Shown: positions 14,783-21,514 of the stretch, piece by piece
Layout of the letters: every line of letters begins with the position of its first letter
Position numbering within the stretch: position 1 is the first letter of the stretch
DNA from: DAOTXN01 sp034435435
GTDB taxonomy: Bacteria; Chloroflexota; Anaerolineae; S140-20
DNA length: 33,460 bases
Reading direction: 5' to 3'
NCBI GenBank assembly: GCA_034435435.1
Contig: DAOTXN010000178.1
Location: 1 to 33,460, forward strand
The notes under the pieces: model-generated
Database searches by the model: none
What the model was told of the DNA's origin: nothing
Seen by the model: the letters and a program-made list of their open reading frames with translations, nothing else
Made by a program: the position numbers and the translations under genes

Positions 14783-15685
14783 ATGTCTATTTTGGAGCGA
14801 ATTGGCAATACACCGTTGGTTAAAGTACAACGACTTGGCCCACGCCCCGACGTGCGCATCTGGGCCAAGCTGGAGATGTTTAACCCTGGCGGCAGCGTCA
14901 AGGACCGCATCGCATTGAGCATGATCGAAGCCGCCGAGCGCGACGGCAGGTTAAAACCGGGCGGCGTGATCGTCGAGCCGACCAGCGGCAACACTGGCAT
15001 CGGTCTGGCGCTGGTCGGCGCGGTCAAGGGCTATCGGGTGGCGCTGACGATGCCGGAGAGTATGAGTATCGAGCGGCGCAAGCTCTTGGCCGGCTATGGC
15101 GCAGAGCTGGTCTTGACCCCCGCCGCCGAAGGCATGCGTGGGGCCATCGCCCGCGCCGAGCAGATGGCGGCCGAGCATGGCTACTTTATGCCGCAGCAGT
15201 TTCAAAACCCGGCCAACCCGCAGATTCATCGCCTCACCACCGGCCCTGAGATTTTGCGTCAATGCCCCGATCCAATTGACTTTTTCGTGGCAGGCATTGG
15301 CACCGGCGGCACCCTTACCGGCGCAGGCGAGGTGCTGCGGGTCGCTTATCCAGACGTGCGCATCATTGCCGTGGAACCCGCCGATTCGCCGGTGCTCTCC
15401 GGCGGTCAGCCTGGCCCCCACAAAATCCAGGGCATCGGGGCGGGCTTTGTACCGGCCGTGCTCAACATGGCGTTGCTAGACGAGGTGATCCCGGTGAGCC
15501 ATGACGCGGCGCTAGAGACGGCGCGCCGGCTGGCGCAAGAAGAGGACTTGCTGGCTGGGATTTCCAGCGGAGCGGCCATGGCGGCTACGCTGCAAGTGGC
15601 TCAACGCCTCGATGGCCCGGCGACGCTGGTCACGGTGCTGCCCGACACCGGCGAACGCTATCTGTCAACCGAGTTGTTCACCTAA
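14783..15685 (+). CDS. cysK: Cysteine synthase A (O-acetylserine sulfhydrylase)
   Basis: A PLP enzyme converting O-acetylserine and sulfide to cysteine. The PLP lysine is K40 in NPGGSVKDR. The substrate loop EPTSGNTGIGLA, the phosphate loop GIGTGGTLTGAGE and the C-terminal GISSGAAMAA are intact. At 300 residues it has the normal length. ATG 14783 follows GGAGG (14773-14777) by five bases; an ATG 33 bases upstream is open but lies partly in the repeat array. Together with cysE it forms the two-step serine-to-cysteine module. It is convergent with panE, with only an 18-bp gap. Confidence 0.95.
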   Translation: MSILERIGNTPLVKVQRLGPRPDVRIWAKLEMFNPGGSVKDRIALSMIEAAERDGRLKPGGVIVEPTSGNTGIGLALVGAVKGYRVALTMPESMSIERRKLLAGYGAELVLTPAAEGMRGAIARAEQMAAEHGYFMPQQFQNPANPQIHRLTTGPEILRQCPDPIDFFVAGIGTGGTLTGAGEVLRVAYPDVRIIAVEPADSPVLSGGQPGPHKIQGIGAGFVPAVLNMALLDEVIPVSHDAALETARRLAQEEDLLAGISSGAAMAATLQVAQRLDGPATLVTVLPDTGERYLSTELFT

Positions 15686-15688
15686 CCC

Positions 15689-15705
15689 GACCTTCCTGGA
15701 AGGTC
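15689..15705. terminator. Palindrome between convergent cysK and panE
   Basis: GACCTTCC (15689-15696) and GGAAGGTC (15698-15705) are inverted around one base; an alternative stem CCTGG (15695-15699) with CCAGG (15708-15712) also exists. It lies exactly where the two convergent genes end, so a bidirectional terminator is plausible, but it has no T-run. Confidence 0.3.
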
Positions 15706-16774
15706 AACCAGGTTCCTTGCGCTTCATCTCCGCCGCTACCGCCAGCAACACGCCCGGCTGCTGGCGCACGTTTTCCCACTGGAGGCGTCCTTCAATGAGC
15801 CGGGTGAGCGTCTCGGTCAGCGCCCGATTGACCGGGGTCGAGACGCCGACTTGCTCTCCACTGCTGATCACAGCCCCGTTCAGCTCACCCACCTCGGAGC
15901 GACCTTGTTCCTGGCGCAACGCCATCAGCAGTGAGGGCGGCTTTTCACCACGCCCGCCCGATACCATCCGGCGCAGCACCGGCCCCACCACGAACCACGG
16001 CGCCCAGCGCACCCCCCACGCCAGCAACGGCGTCGGATAACCCGGCAGCGCCACCGGCTTGACCTTCAGTCTCTGCATCACCTGAACCGTTTCACGCAGC
16101 ATCTCGATCTCTAACCGCAACAAGCGGCGGTCGGCGTACACCTCGGCGCTGTTCATGTCCAAAATGGCCGCGCTGGCGTTGCCGATGAGGTTGAGCAACA
16201 GCTTGGACCATTTCATCGCCCGATAATCGGTATAGAGGCGGGTGGGCAGCACGGCGTTAAAGACACCCGCCCAGCGCCCGACGGATGCGCCAGGCGCGAC
16301 CGGGGCCAGCCCGATGCCCCCTTTCCACTTTTCCAGGACGACCACGCCCGCTTGCGCCACTGAGATAGGGTTGAGTATCGTCCCGGCGACCACGCGCTCC
16401 GGGCCAAAGGCAGCCGCCAGTAACTCTTCACTCCTCACCCCGTTTTGGAGCGACAGGATGACCGGGCAGCCCAGGTCGGTCGCATGCATCTCGGCGAGAG
16501 CGGCGGCGGTGTCATAGGTTTTCACGCCAAGCACGGCCAGGTCGAAAGGTCCGCAAGAGGCGGCCCCGGCGACAGAGGTGACGACATGCAAATCGTGCAC
16601 AGCCGTCTCGCCGTCGGGTGAGCGCAGGCGTAACCCGCCAGCGGCCACGGCGTCGGCCAGACGCGGCCGGCCAACCAGCGTCACACGCTGCCCGGCCAGC
16701 GCCAGCCGCCCGCCTACCCAACCGCCAATGGCGCCAGCCCCAACGACAACAATGCGCAGTCGCTCGTCCATCAT
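15704..16774 (-). CDS. panE: 2-dehydropantoate 2-reductase (ketopantoate reductase) family
   Basis: NADPH-dependent reduction of ketopantoate to pantoate in coenzyme A synthesis. The N-terminal Rossmann fold shows VVVGAGAIGGWVGGRLALAG. The VLGVKTYDT, LSLQNGVRSEELL and KWSKLLLNLIGNASAAI segments fit the ApbA/PanE family, the last containing the catalytic Lys. At 356 residues it is longer than the usual ~300, the extra lying in the C-terminal half, which contains a hydrophobic stretch around LLAWGVRWAPWFVVG. Paralogues of this family act on other 2-keto acids, so the substrate is not certain. Two ATGs (16774, 16771) are possible starts. Two units of the TCNTCAC repeat occur within it at 16425-16438. 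Confidence 0.85.
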   Translation of the reverse strand: MMDERLRIVVVGAGAIGGWVGGRLALAGQRVTLVGRPRLADAVAAGGLRLRSPDGETAVHDLHVVTSVAGAASCGPFDLAVLGVKTYDTAAALAEMHATDLGCPVILSLQNGVRSEELLAAAFGPERVVAGTILNPISVAQAGVVVLEKWKGGIGLAPVAPGASVGRWAGVFNAVLPTRLYTDYRAMKWSKLLLNLIGNASAAILDMNSAEVYADRRLLRLEIEMLRETVQVMQRLKVKPVALPGYPTPLLAWGVRWAPWFVVGPVLRRMVSGGRGEKPPSLLMALRQEQGRSEVGELNGAVISSGEQVGVSTPVNRALTETLTRLIEGRLQWENVRQQPGVLLAVAAEMKRKEPG

Positions 16775-16807
16775 TCGCTCTGATAGAGATACCGACTATC
16801 CGGCGTC

Positions 16808-16836
16808 AGCATACACCAGGGCTGCGACGGCGTCAA
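16808..16836 (-). promoter_or_regulatory. Promoter of panE
   Basis: On the minus strand: TTGACG (16836-16831), a 17-base spacer and TATGCT (16813-16808), 34 bases upstream of the panE start. It is divergent from the promoter at 16867-16895. Confidence 0.6.
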
Positions 16837-16866
16837 GCCGCTATAGATGCTCAGAGCTTTTCGCTC

Positions 16867-16895
16867 TTGACCTGCCGCGCCGTCGCCTGTAAAAT
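16867..16895 (+). promoter_or_regulatory. Promoter of the four-helix membrane protein
   Basis: TTGACC (16867-16872), a 17-base spacer and TAAAAT (16890-16895), about 35 bases upstream of ATG 16931. Confidence 0.65.
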
Positions 16896-16930
16896 AGAGG
16901 CGTCCTTGCGGCTATCTGGGAGACAGTACG

Positions 16931-17368
16931 ATGAATCTGTGGTTGCGCACCTACGTCTGGACACTCTTTCACGAAATGTTAGCAGTTGCTCTCAGCGTGT
17001 TGGTAGGTATCGGCGCGCTCCTCAGCGCCCAGGCCATGATCGCGCAACAACCCTGGGTGGTGCTGGTGTTGGGACTCCTCGCGTGTGTAATCGCCCTCAG
17101 TATGTGGTGGCGCTTTGCCGGCCAATTCGTTGTTGAACCCGACCCGGCGCTTAACGATCCGCGGCCCTTCACGGCCCGCCTGGCCGCCGATATGACCACG
17201 ACGCTGTTTGGAGTTGGCATCGTCGCGCTGTGCGTGGTGCAAATCACGGCCCTGGACGAACCGCAGACCCGTTGGGGTTTGTTGGCGACTATTTTGGGCG
17301 GGCCGTTCGTCGCGTTGGGATTGGGATCTGCCTGGGAAAGGTGGAACACGCGGACTTTTGGCGACTGA
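16931..17368 (+). CDS. Four-helix membrane protein of unknown function
   Basis: A 145-residue protein with four hydrophobic segments at about 15-38, 42-60, 88-107 and 112-131. The N-terminus is MNLWLRTYVWTLFHEM; a soluble acidic linker (FVVEPDPALNDPRPF) separates the two helix pairs. There is no signal peptide cleavage site or catalytic motif that I recognise. It has its own promoter and a GGGAG about eight bases before the ATG, and ends just before the pyr promoter, so it is probably a single-gene unit. Compatible with a small inner-membrane protein; I cannot assign a family. Confidence 0.75.
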   Translation: MNLWLRTYVWTLFHEMLAVALSVLVGIGALLSAQAMIAQQPWVVLVLGLLACVIALSMWWRFAGQFVVEPDPALNDPRPFTARLAADMTTTLFGVGIVALCVVQITALDEPQTRWGLLATILGGPFVALGLGSAWERWNTRTFGD

Positions 17369-17374
17369 TTTTCC

Positions 17375-17403
17375 TTGACAGTTCGATTCCTTTCCAGTAT
17401 ACT
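17375..17403 (+). promoter_or_regulatory. Promoter of the pyrimidine operon
   Basis: TTGACA (17375-17380), a 17-base spacer and TATACT (17398-17403): near-perfect sigma-70 consensus. The predicted start is near 17410, about 130 bases upstream of pyrF. Such a strong promoter fits control by downstream attenuation. Confidence 0.85.
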
Positions 17404-17436
17404 TTGACCCTGACAACGACAACCCGTGGAGGAACA

Positions 17437-17505
17437 GTGGTTGGTACGAGAACAGCAGATAGCGCCTCAAATCATTTGTCTATATTGGACCTTTGGGAAG
17501 AATAG
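17437..17505 (+). CDS. Leader peptide of the pyr operon attenuator
   Basis: A GTG start with GGAGG (17428-17432) four bases upstream opens a 22-codon ORF (VVGTRTADSASNHLSILDLWEE) whose TAG (17503-17505) lies in the loop of the terminator hairpin, immediately before its 3' arm. A ribosome that keeps up with RNA polymerase to this stop would cover the 5' arm and prevent termination, as in the E. coli pyrBI and pyrE leaders. A U-rich stretch at 17470-17486, just before the hairpin, is a candidate UTP-sensitive pause region. Function is inferred from layout. Confidence 0.6.
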   Translation: MVGTRTADSASNHLSILDLWEE

Positions 17506-17522
17506 CCCAAAGGTCTTTTTTT
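17488..17522 (+). terminator. Intrinsic terminator (attenuator) before pyrF
   Basis: GACCTTTGGG (17488-17497) pairs with CCCAAAGGTC (17506-17515) in a perfect 10-bp stem with an 8-base loop, followed by seven T residues (17516-17522). It lies between the pyr promoter and the pyrF Shine-Dalgarno, so read-through is required for operon expression. Confidence 0.9.
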
Positions 17523-17539
17523 GATTACAGGAGGACGTC

Positions 17540-18400
17540 ATGGTTTCGTTCGTGGAAAAACTGGCGCATGCCCAGACGAGAAATGATTCGTGGGTCTGCG
17601 TAGGATTGGATCCTGTGTTGGAGCGTATGCCTGCGCCTATGCTCAAACACGATGCGCCGTTTCTACCGTTTCTCAAAGCCATCGTAGATGCCACTGCCGA
17701 CCTGGTGTGCGCTTACAAGCCCAATCTCGGCTTTTACCTGACGCTGGGCGCGGCGGGCGTCATTGCCTTGGAGCGCATCATCGCCTACATTCCCAGACAC
17801 ATCCCGGTTATCCTCGACGCCAAATTTAACGACATCGGAAACACTGCCGGAGCTTACGCCCAGGGCGCGTTCGACGCCCTGGGTGCAGACGCCGTCACCG
17901 TCAACCCCTATCTGGGCCAGGATGGGGTCGCGCCCTTTCTGGCCCGCGCCGACAAGGCCGCCTTTGTGCTGGCCCGCACGTCGAATCCCAGTGCTCACGA
18001 CTTTCAAGACCTCCCAATTTACCAGTCTACCGGTTCCCCAACTCTGTATGAAACGGTCGCAAAGCAGGCCGCGCTCTGGAACGAAAACTTTCCCGGCGCG
18101 TGTGGGCTGGTGGTCGGCGCGACCTATCCCGAAGAGTTGGCGCGGGTGCGTGCGCTGGCGCCCGACCTGGCTTTTCTCATCCCCGGCGTCGGCGCGCAAG
18201 GGGGCGACCTGGGGGCGGCCGTGCGCTTTGGACCAACCCAGAGCGGTCTGGGACCGGTGATCAACACCTCGCGCGGGGTGCTGTATGCCTCGGCCCGGGA
18301 CGACTTTGCCGATGCGGCCCGGAGTGCAGCCGACGAACTGCGACGGCAGATTGCGGAACGACGAATGACCTCTTTGGGGGACGAAGAACGAGGAGGGTAG
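17540..18400 (+). CDS. pyrF: Orotidine-5'-phosphate decarboxylase, type 2
   Basis: Decarboxylates OMP to UMP, the last step of de novo UMP synthesis. The catalytic array DAKFND gives D93, K95 and D98. VGLDP near the N-terminus, LARTSNPSA and IPGVGAQGGD (phosphate loop) are all present. At 286 residues it is the longer type 2 form. AGGAGG (17529-17534) is five bases before ATG. It carries an octanucleotide-derived loop (LPIYQSTGSPT) and a repeat-like C-terminal tail (RRMTSLGDEERGG). First gene of the pyr operon; pyrE begins four bases after its stop, using AGGAGGG located in the end of pyrF. Confidence 0.95.
   Translation: MVSFVEKLAHAQTRNDSWVCVGLDPVLERMPAPMLKHDAPFLPFLKAIVDATADLVCAYKPNLGFYLTLGAAGVIALERIIAYIPRHIPVILDAKFNDIGNTAGAYAQGAFDALGADAVTVNPYLGQDGVAPFLARADKAAFVLARTSNPSAHDFQDLPIYQSTGSPTLYETVAKQAALWNENFPGACGLVVGATYPEELARVRALAPDLAFLIPGVGAQGGDLGAAVRFGPTQSGLGPVINTSRGVLYASARDDFADAARSAADELRRQIAERRMTSLGDEERGG
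18014..18045. repeat. In-frame octanucleotide array inside pyrF
   Basis: CCAATTTA, CCAGTCTA, CCGGTTCC and CCAACTCT: four degenerate 8-base units encoding a loop of about 11 residues between two conserved barrel segments. Confidence 0.5.
18360..18393. repeat. Degenerate GACGAAN repeat at the end of pyrF
   Basis: GACGAAT (18360-18366) and GACCTCT, then GACGAAG (18380-18386) and AACGAGG. It encodes the last residues of PyrF and overlaps the Shine-Dalgarno of pyrE. It is the same word family as at 14728-14762 and 19990-20010. Confidence 0.45.
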
Positions 18401-18404
18401 ATTC

Positions 18405-19031
18405 ATGCACCACGAATCGCTCGCTATGGGATTATTTGAGGCCGGGTGTGTGCAGTTTGGCCGTTTCAAGCTCAAATCCGGGTTGATTTCACCCATTTAC
18501 CTGGATCTGCGCCTGCTGGTCTCTGACCCGTGCGTGCTGTGGCGCACGGCCGGCGCGCTGGCCGAGATCGTGCGCGGCCTGCCCGGCCCGGACGGCCAGC
18601 CGACCCGCCCGCCGCTTGCGTTCGACCGCATCGCCGCCATTCCCTACGCTGCCATCCCCATCGGCGTGGCTTTGTCGTTGACCATTGACCGGCCCATGGT
18701 CTACCCGCGCAAAGAGCTCAAGAGCTATGGCACGGCGCGGCCCATCGAAGGGCGGTTCGCGCCGGGCGAAAAAGTGCTGGTGCTGGACGACCTGATCACC
18801 CGCGGCGACAGCAAACTGGAGGCCATCGCGCCGCTGCTGGAGGCCGGGTTGGTCGTAGAGGACATTCTGGTGATCATTGACCGCGAGCAGGGCGGGGCCG
18901 AGGTGTTGGCCGAGCACGGTTATCGGCTGCACAGTGTCATGACCTTGCGCGAGATGACAGACATCCTGACCCGCCAGGAGGCCATCACGCCGGAGCAACA
19001 CGCTGAGGTGCTGGACTATTTGGATGGCTAA
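18405..19031 (+). CDS. pyrE: Orotate phosphoribosyltransferase
   Basis: Transfers phosphoribose from PRPP to orotate, giving OMP for PyrF. The PRPP-binding signature is VLVLDDLITRGDSK (about residues 123-136). GRFKLKSGLISPIYLDLR matches the N-terminal orotate-binding region, and YPRKELKSYGT is the flexible Lys loop. 208 residues, normal length. It lies directly after pyrF and overlaps pyrD by 8 bp, implying tight coupling. Confidence 0.94.
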   Translation: MHHESLAMGLFEAGCVQFGRFKLKSGLISPIYLDLRLLVSDPCVLWRTAGALAEIVRGLPGPDGQPTRPPLAFDRIAAIPYAAIPIGVALSLTIDRPMVYPRKELKSYGTARPIEGRFAPGEKVLVLDDLITRGDSKLEAIAPLLEAGLVVEDILVIIDREQGGAEVLAEHGYRLHSVMTLREMTDILTRQEAITPEQHAEVLDYLDG

Positions 19032-19986
19032 ACAAGACTTGGATTTGAGCGTCGAAATCTGCGGGGTGCGCCTACCCAACCCCACCGTACTGGCCTCGGG
19101 CATTTTGGGACTGAGCGGCGAGATCTTTGAGCGGCTGGCCCGCAACGGCATCGGGGCCATCACGACCAAGTCGGCCAGCTTGCAACCGCGCCCCGGTTAC
19201 AAAAACCCGGTCATCGTCAATTATGGGCCGGGGCTGATCAACGCGGTGGGCCTGTCGAACCCCGGCGTCGAGGTGATGGTGGATGAAATCCGCCGCGCCA
19301 AAGCGCGCCTGGCCCCACTGGGCGTGCCCATCATCGCCAGCATCTTTGCCAACACGATCTACGACTTTGGCACGCTGGCCCGCTACATCTCGGAGGCCGA
19401 ACCCGACCTGATCGAGGCCAACATCTCTTGCCCCAACATTGACGCCCGTTACGAGCAAATGTTCGCTGCCAGCCCTTACGTCGCGGCGCAGGTGACGCGG
19501 CGCATCAAAGCCAATACCGACATCCCGCTCATCGTCAAGCTTTCCCCCAACGTGGAAGATATTGTAGCCGTGGCTCAGGCGGTGGTCGAGGTGGGCGCCG
19601 ACGCCATCTCGGCCATCAACAGCCTGGGACCGGGCCTGCTCATCGACGTCGAGACGGCCAAACCGGTGCTGGCCAACCGCATCGGCGGCGTGAGCGGGCC
19701 GGGCATCCGCCCCATCGCCGTGCGCTGCGTGTACGATATATGTCGCGCCGTAAACGTGCCGGTCATCGGCATCGGCGGCGTGAGCAGCGGGCGCGACGTG
19801 GTTGAAATGCTGCTGGTCGGCGCGACGGCCGTGGGCATCGGCTCGGCGGTCAACTATTGCGGGATGGGGATGTTTGCCGGCGTGGTGGATGAGATAAAAG
19901 CCTATATGCAGCGCCACAGCTACTTTGCGTTGACCGATTTTCGGGGCAAGGCCCTGCCGGGAGGGGGCAATGGCCTTTCCAGATGA
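19024..19986 (+). CDS. pyrD: Dihydroorotate dehydrogenase, class 1B catalytic subunit
   Basis: An FMN enzyme oxidising dihydroorotate to orotate. The catalytic base is Cys (C136 in EANISCPN), which marks class 1, and the adjacent pyrK makes it the NAD+-linked 1B type. ASGILGLSGE, TTKSASLQPRPG, GLSNPGVE and GIGGVSSGRD are conserved. 320 residues. Its start overlaps the end of pyrE by 8 bp. It should form a PyrD2-PyrK2 heterotetramer. Confidence 0.95.
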   Translation: MAKQDLDLSVEICGVRLPNPTVLASGILGLSGEIFERLARNGIGAITTKSASLQPRPGYKNPVIVNYGPGLINAVGLSNPGVEVMVDEIRRAKARLAPLGVPIIASIFANTIYDFGTLARYISEAEPDLIEANISCPNIDARYEQMFAASPYVAAQVTRRIKANTDIPLIVKLSPNVEDIVAVAQAVVEVGADAISAINSLGPGLLIDVETAKPVLANRIGGVSGPGIRPIAVRCVYDICRAVNVPVIGIGGVSSGRDVVEMLLVGATAVGIGSAVNYCGMGMFAGVVDEIKAYMQRHSYFALTDFRGKALPGGGNGLSR

Positions 19987-19989
19987 GAG

Positions 19990-20010
19990 GACGATTGACG
20001 GGGGACGAAT
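19990..20010. repeat. Heptanucleotide array between pyrD and pyrK
   Basis: Three units, GACGATT, GACGGGG and GACGAAT, fill most of the 33-bp junction between pyrD and pyrK. Same word family as 14728-14762. Confidence 0.55.
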
Positions 20011-20019
20011 AAGAGCATT

Positions 20020-20832
20020 ATGCTTCCGCAGACTGTCAAAATTCTGGAGATTGTTGAGGAAACCCGCGCCGTCAAGACTTTTGTGCTTGACGCGGCGCTG
20101 CCCGAGGCGCAGCCGGGCCAGTTTGTGATGCTGTGGCTGCCCGGCGTGGACGAAAAACCCATTAGCATCGCTGCGCCCGATCCACTCACGCTGACTGTGG
20201 CCCGCGTGGGGCCGTTTAGCATCGCCCTGCACGGCTGCCGCGCCGGCGATGACCTGGGCTGGCGCGGACCGTTCGGACACCCGTTTGCGCTTGACCCCGA
20301 CCGACCGGCGGTGCTGGTCGGCGGCGGCTATGGCAGCGCGCCGCTGCACTTTCTGGCCAGCCGCGCCCTATCCGGCGGGTTACCGCCCGACCAATTGGTC
20401 GTCGTAGTGGGCGCGCGCCGCCAGGATTATCTGACCTTCATAGACCGCTTTCGGGCGCTGGGCGTCGAGCCGATCATCGCCACCGACGACGGCTCGGTCG
20501 GCCACAAAGGCTACGTCACCGACGCCATGCTGCACCACCTCGATCAATCTCCCAATCACCAATTCCCAATTTCCCAATCTCCTATCATCTACGCTTGCGG
20601 CCCGGAGCGCATGTTGGTCGCGCTTTACCGCATCGCCCGCCAGCGCGGAATGGAGGCCCAGCTCAGCGTCGAACGGTACATGAAGTGCGGTTTCGGCGTG
20701 TGTGGGCAGTGCGCCATGGATGGGTTGTTGGTGTGCCAGGACGGCCCGGTGCTGACGCTGGACCAATTGGACGGCGTGACCGATTTTGGGCGCTTTCATC
20801 GCGGCGCGACGGGACGGCGGTTGCCGGTGTAA
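20020..20832 (+). CDS. pyrK: Dihydroorotate dehydrogenase electron-transfer subunit
   Basis: Passes electrons from PyrD FMN to NAD+ through FAD and a [2Fe-2S] cluster. An N-terminal ferredoxin-reductase-like FAD domain (GQFVMLWLPGVDEKPISIA) is followed by an NAD domain (AVLVGGGYGSAPL) and the cluster ligands C223, C228, C231 and C239 (MKCGFGVCGQCAMDGLLVC). 270 residues. A heptanucleotide-derived insertion (SPNHQFPISQSP) lies between the NAD domain core and the YACGPERML motif. pyrK next to pyrD confirms a class 1B enzyme. Confidence 0.94.
   Translation: MLPQTVKILEIVEETRAVKTFVLDAALPEAQPGQFVMLWLPGVDEKPISIAAPDPLTLTVARVGPFSIALHGCRAGDDLGWRGPFGHPFALDPDRPAVLVGGGYGSAPLHFLASRALSGGLPPDQLVVVVGARRQDYLTFIDRFRALGVEPIIATDDGSVGHKGYVTDAMLHHLDQSPNHQFPISQSPIIYACGPERMLVALYRIARQRGMEAQLSVERYMKCGFGVCGQCAMDGLLVCQDGPVLTLDQLDGVTDFGRFHRGATGRRLPV
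20546..20582. repeat. In-frame AATNNCC array inside pyrK
   Basis: AATCTCC(C), AATCACC, AATTCCC, AATTTCCC and AATCTCC: five 7-8-base units encoding QSPNHQFPISQSP in a surface loop before YACGPE. Same word as 4674-4706 in the glutamate synthase gene. Confidence 0.7.
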
Positions 20833-20860
20833 GTGATGAGTGAAACGTGATGAGTGACAA
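20833..20860. repeat. GTGATGA heptanucleotide array at the pyrK / cyclo-ligase junction
   Basis: GTGATGA, GTGAAAC, GTGATGA and GTGACAA lie end to end. The start codon of the next gene (GTG 20847 or ATG 20850) is formed within the third unit. Confidence 0.55.
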
Positions 20861-21428
20861 GAAGGCTTTACGCCGCCGTTGCCATCAAATTCGGGGAAAA
20901 ATGTCCGTCGAGCAGGTCAAGCGGGCTAGCCGGGCGGTATGCGACCATTTGAGCGATTGGCCGCTCTTTCAGCAGGCCCGCACAGTGCTGACCTTTCTGG
21001 CCTTTCGCAACGAGATTGATCTGAGTGACCTGTTCGGGCGCTGGCCCGACAAGCACTGGCTCGCGCCGCGCGTAGTCGAGGGCGCGGAGCTAAAACCGGA
21101 GCAGCGTCCGTATCTGACGCTTCACCCCTACGACCCGGCGCGACTGGTGCGCCATCGCTTTGGGATGTGGGAACCGGGCAAAAACCTGCCGGTCGTGGAT
21201 GCCGGCGAGGTCGAGATGGTGCTGGTACCCGGCGTAGCTTTCGACCGGCAGGGCGGGCGGCTGGGCTACGGCGGCGGCTTTTACGACGGGCTGTTACCGC
21301 AGGCAACCCAGGCCGCGCGCGTCGGGGTTACTTTCGACGAGCTGGTGCTCGACGCCATCCCCATGCAACCGTGGGACTGGCGCGTGGGGTGGCTGGTCAC
21401 ACCGAGCGGACTGGTCAAAACAGGGTAA
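20850..21428 (+). CDS. 5-formyltetrahydrofolate cyclo-ligase
   Basis: ATP-dependent conversion of 5-formyl-THF to 5,10-methenyl-THF. The signature VPGVAFDRQGGRLGYGGGFY is complete, and the N-terminal KALRRRCHQIR and FLAFRNEID segments match the family. About 192 residues, normal length. The start region is repeat-derived (ATG 20850, or GTG 20847) and lacks a strong Shine-Dalgarno, suggesting coupling to pyrK. Its place in the pyr operon links one-carbon metabolism with pyrimidine (thymidylate) supply. Confidence 0.92.
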   Translation: MSDKKALRRRCHQIRGKMSVEQVKRASRAVCDHLSDWPLFQQARTVLTFLAFRNEIDLSDLFGRWPDKHWLAPRVVEGAELKPEQRPYLTLHPYDPARLVRHRFGMWEPGKNLPVVDAGEVEMVLVPGVAFDRQGGRLGYGGGFYDGLLPQATQAARVGVTFDELVLDAIPMQPWDWRVGWLVTPSGLVKTG

Positions 21429-21448
21429 AAGGCGTAAAATCAGCTCAG

Positions 21449-21514
21449 ATTCGTCTTTCGTCTCTACAGTCCCCGGAACGCAGTGGAAGGGGATTCGTCC
21501 TTTGTCTATTTGTC
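21449..21514. repeat. ATTCGTC heptanucleotide arrays between the cyclo-ligase gene and pyrC
   Basis: Two short arrays: ATTCGTC, TTTCGTC, TCTACAG (21449-21469) and ATTCGTC, CTTTGTC, TATTTGTC (21493-21514). The second separates a purine-rich GGAAGGGG (21485-21492) from the pyrC ATG by 22 bases, so the array appears to have pushed the Shine-Dalgarno out of range. Confidence 0.6.

Noticed and set aside
17437..17522. PyrR-binding leader
   Set aside because: I see no PyrR anti-antiterminator-type loop; the leader ORF with its stop in the terminator loop explains the layout better. A search for pyrR would settle it.
19072..20349. 425-codon minus-strand open frame opposite pyrD/pyrK
   Set aside because: It covers two conserved enzymes in the correct frame on the other strand; its His/Asp/Gly-rich translation is an antisense shadow.
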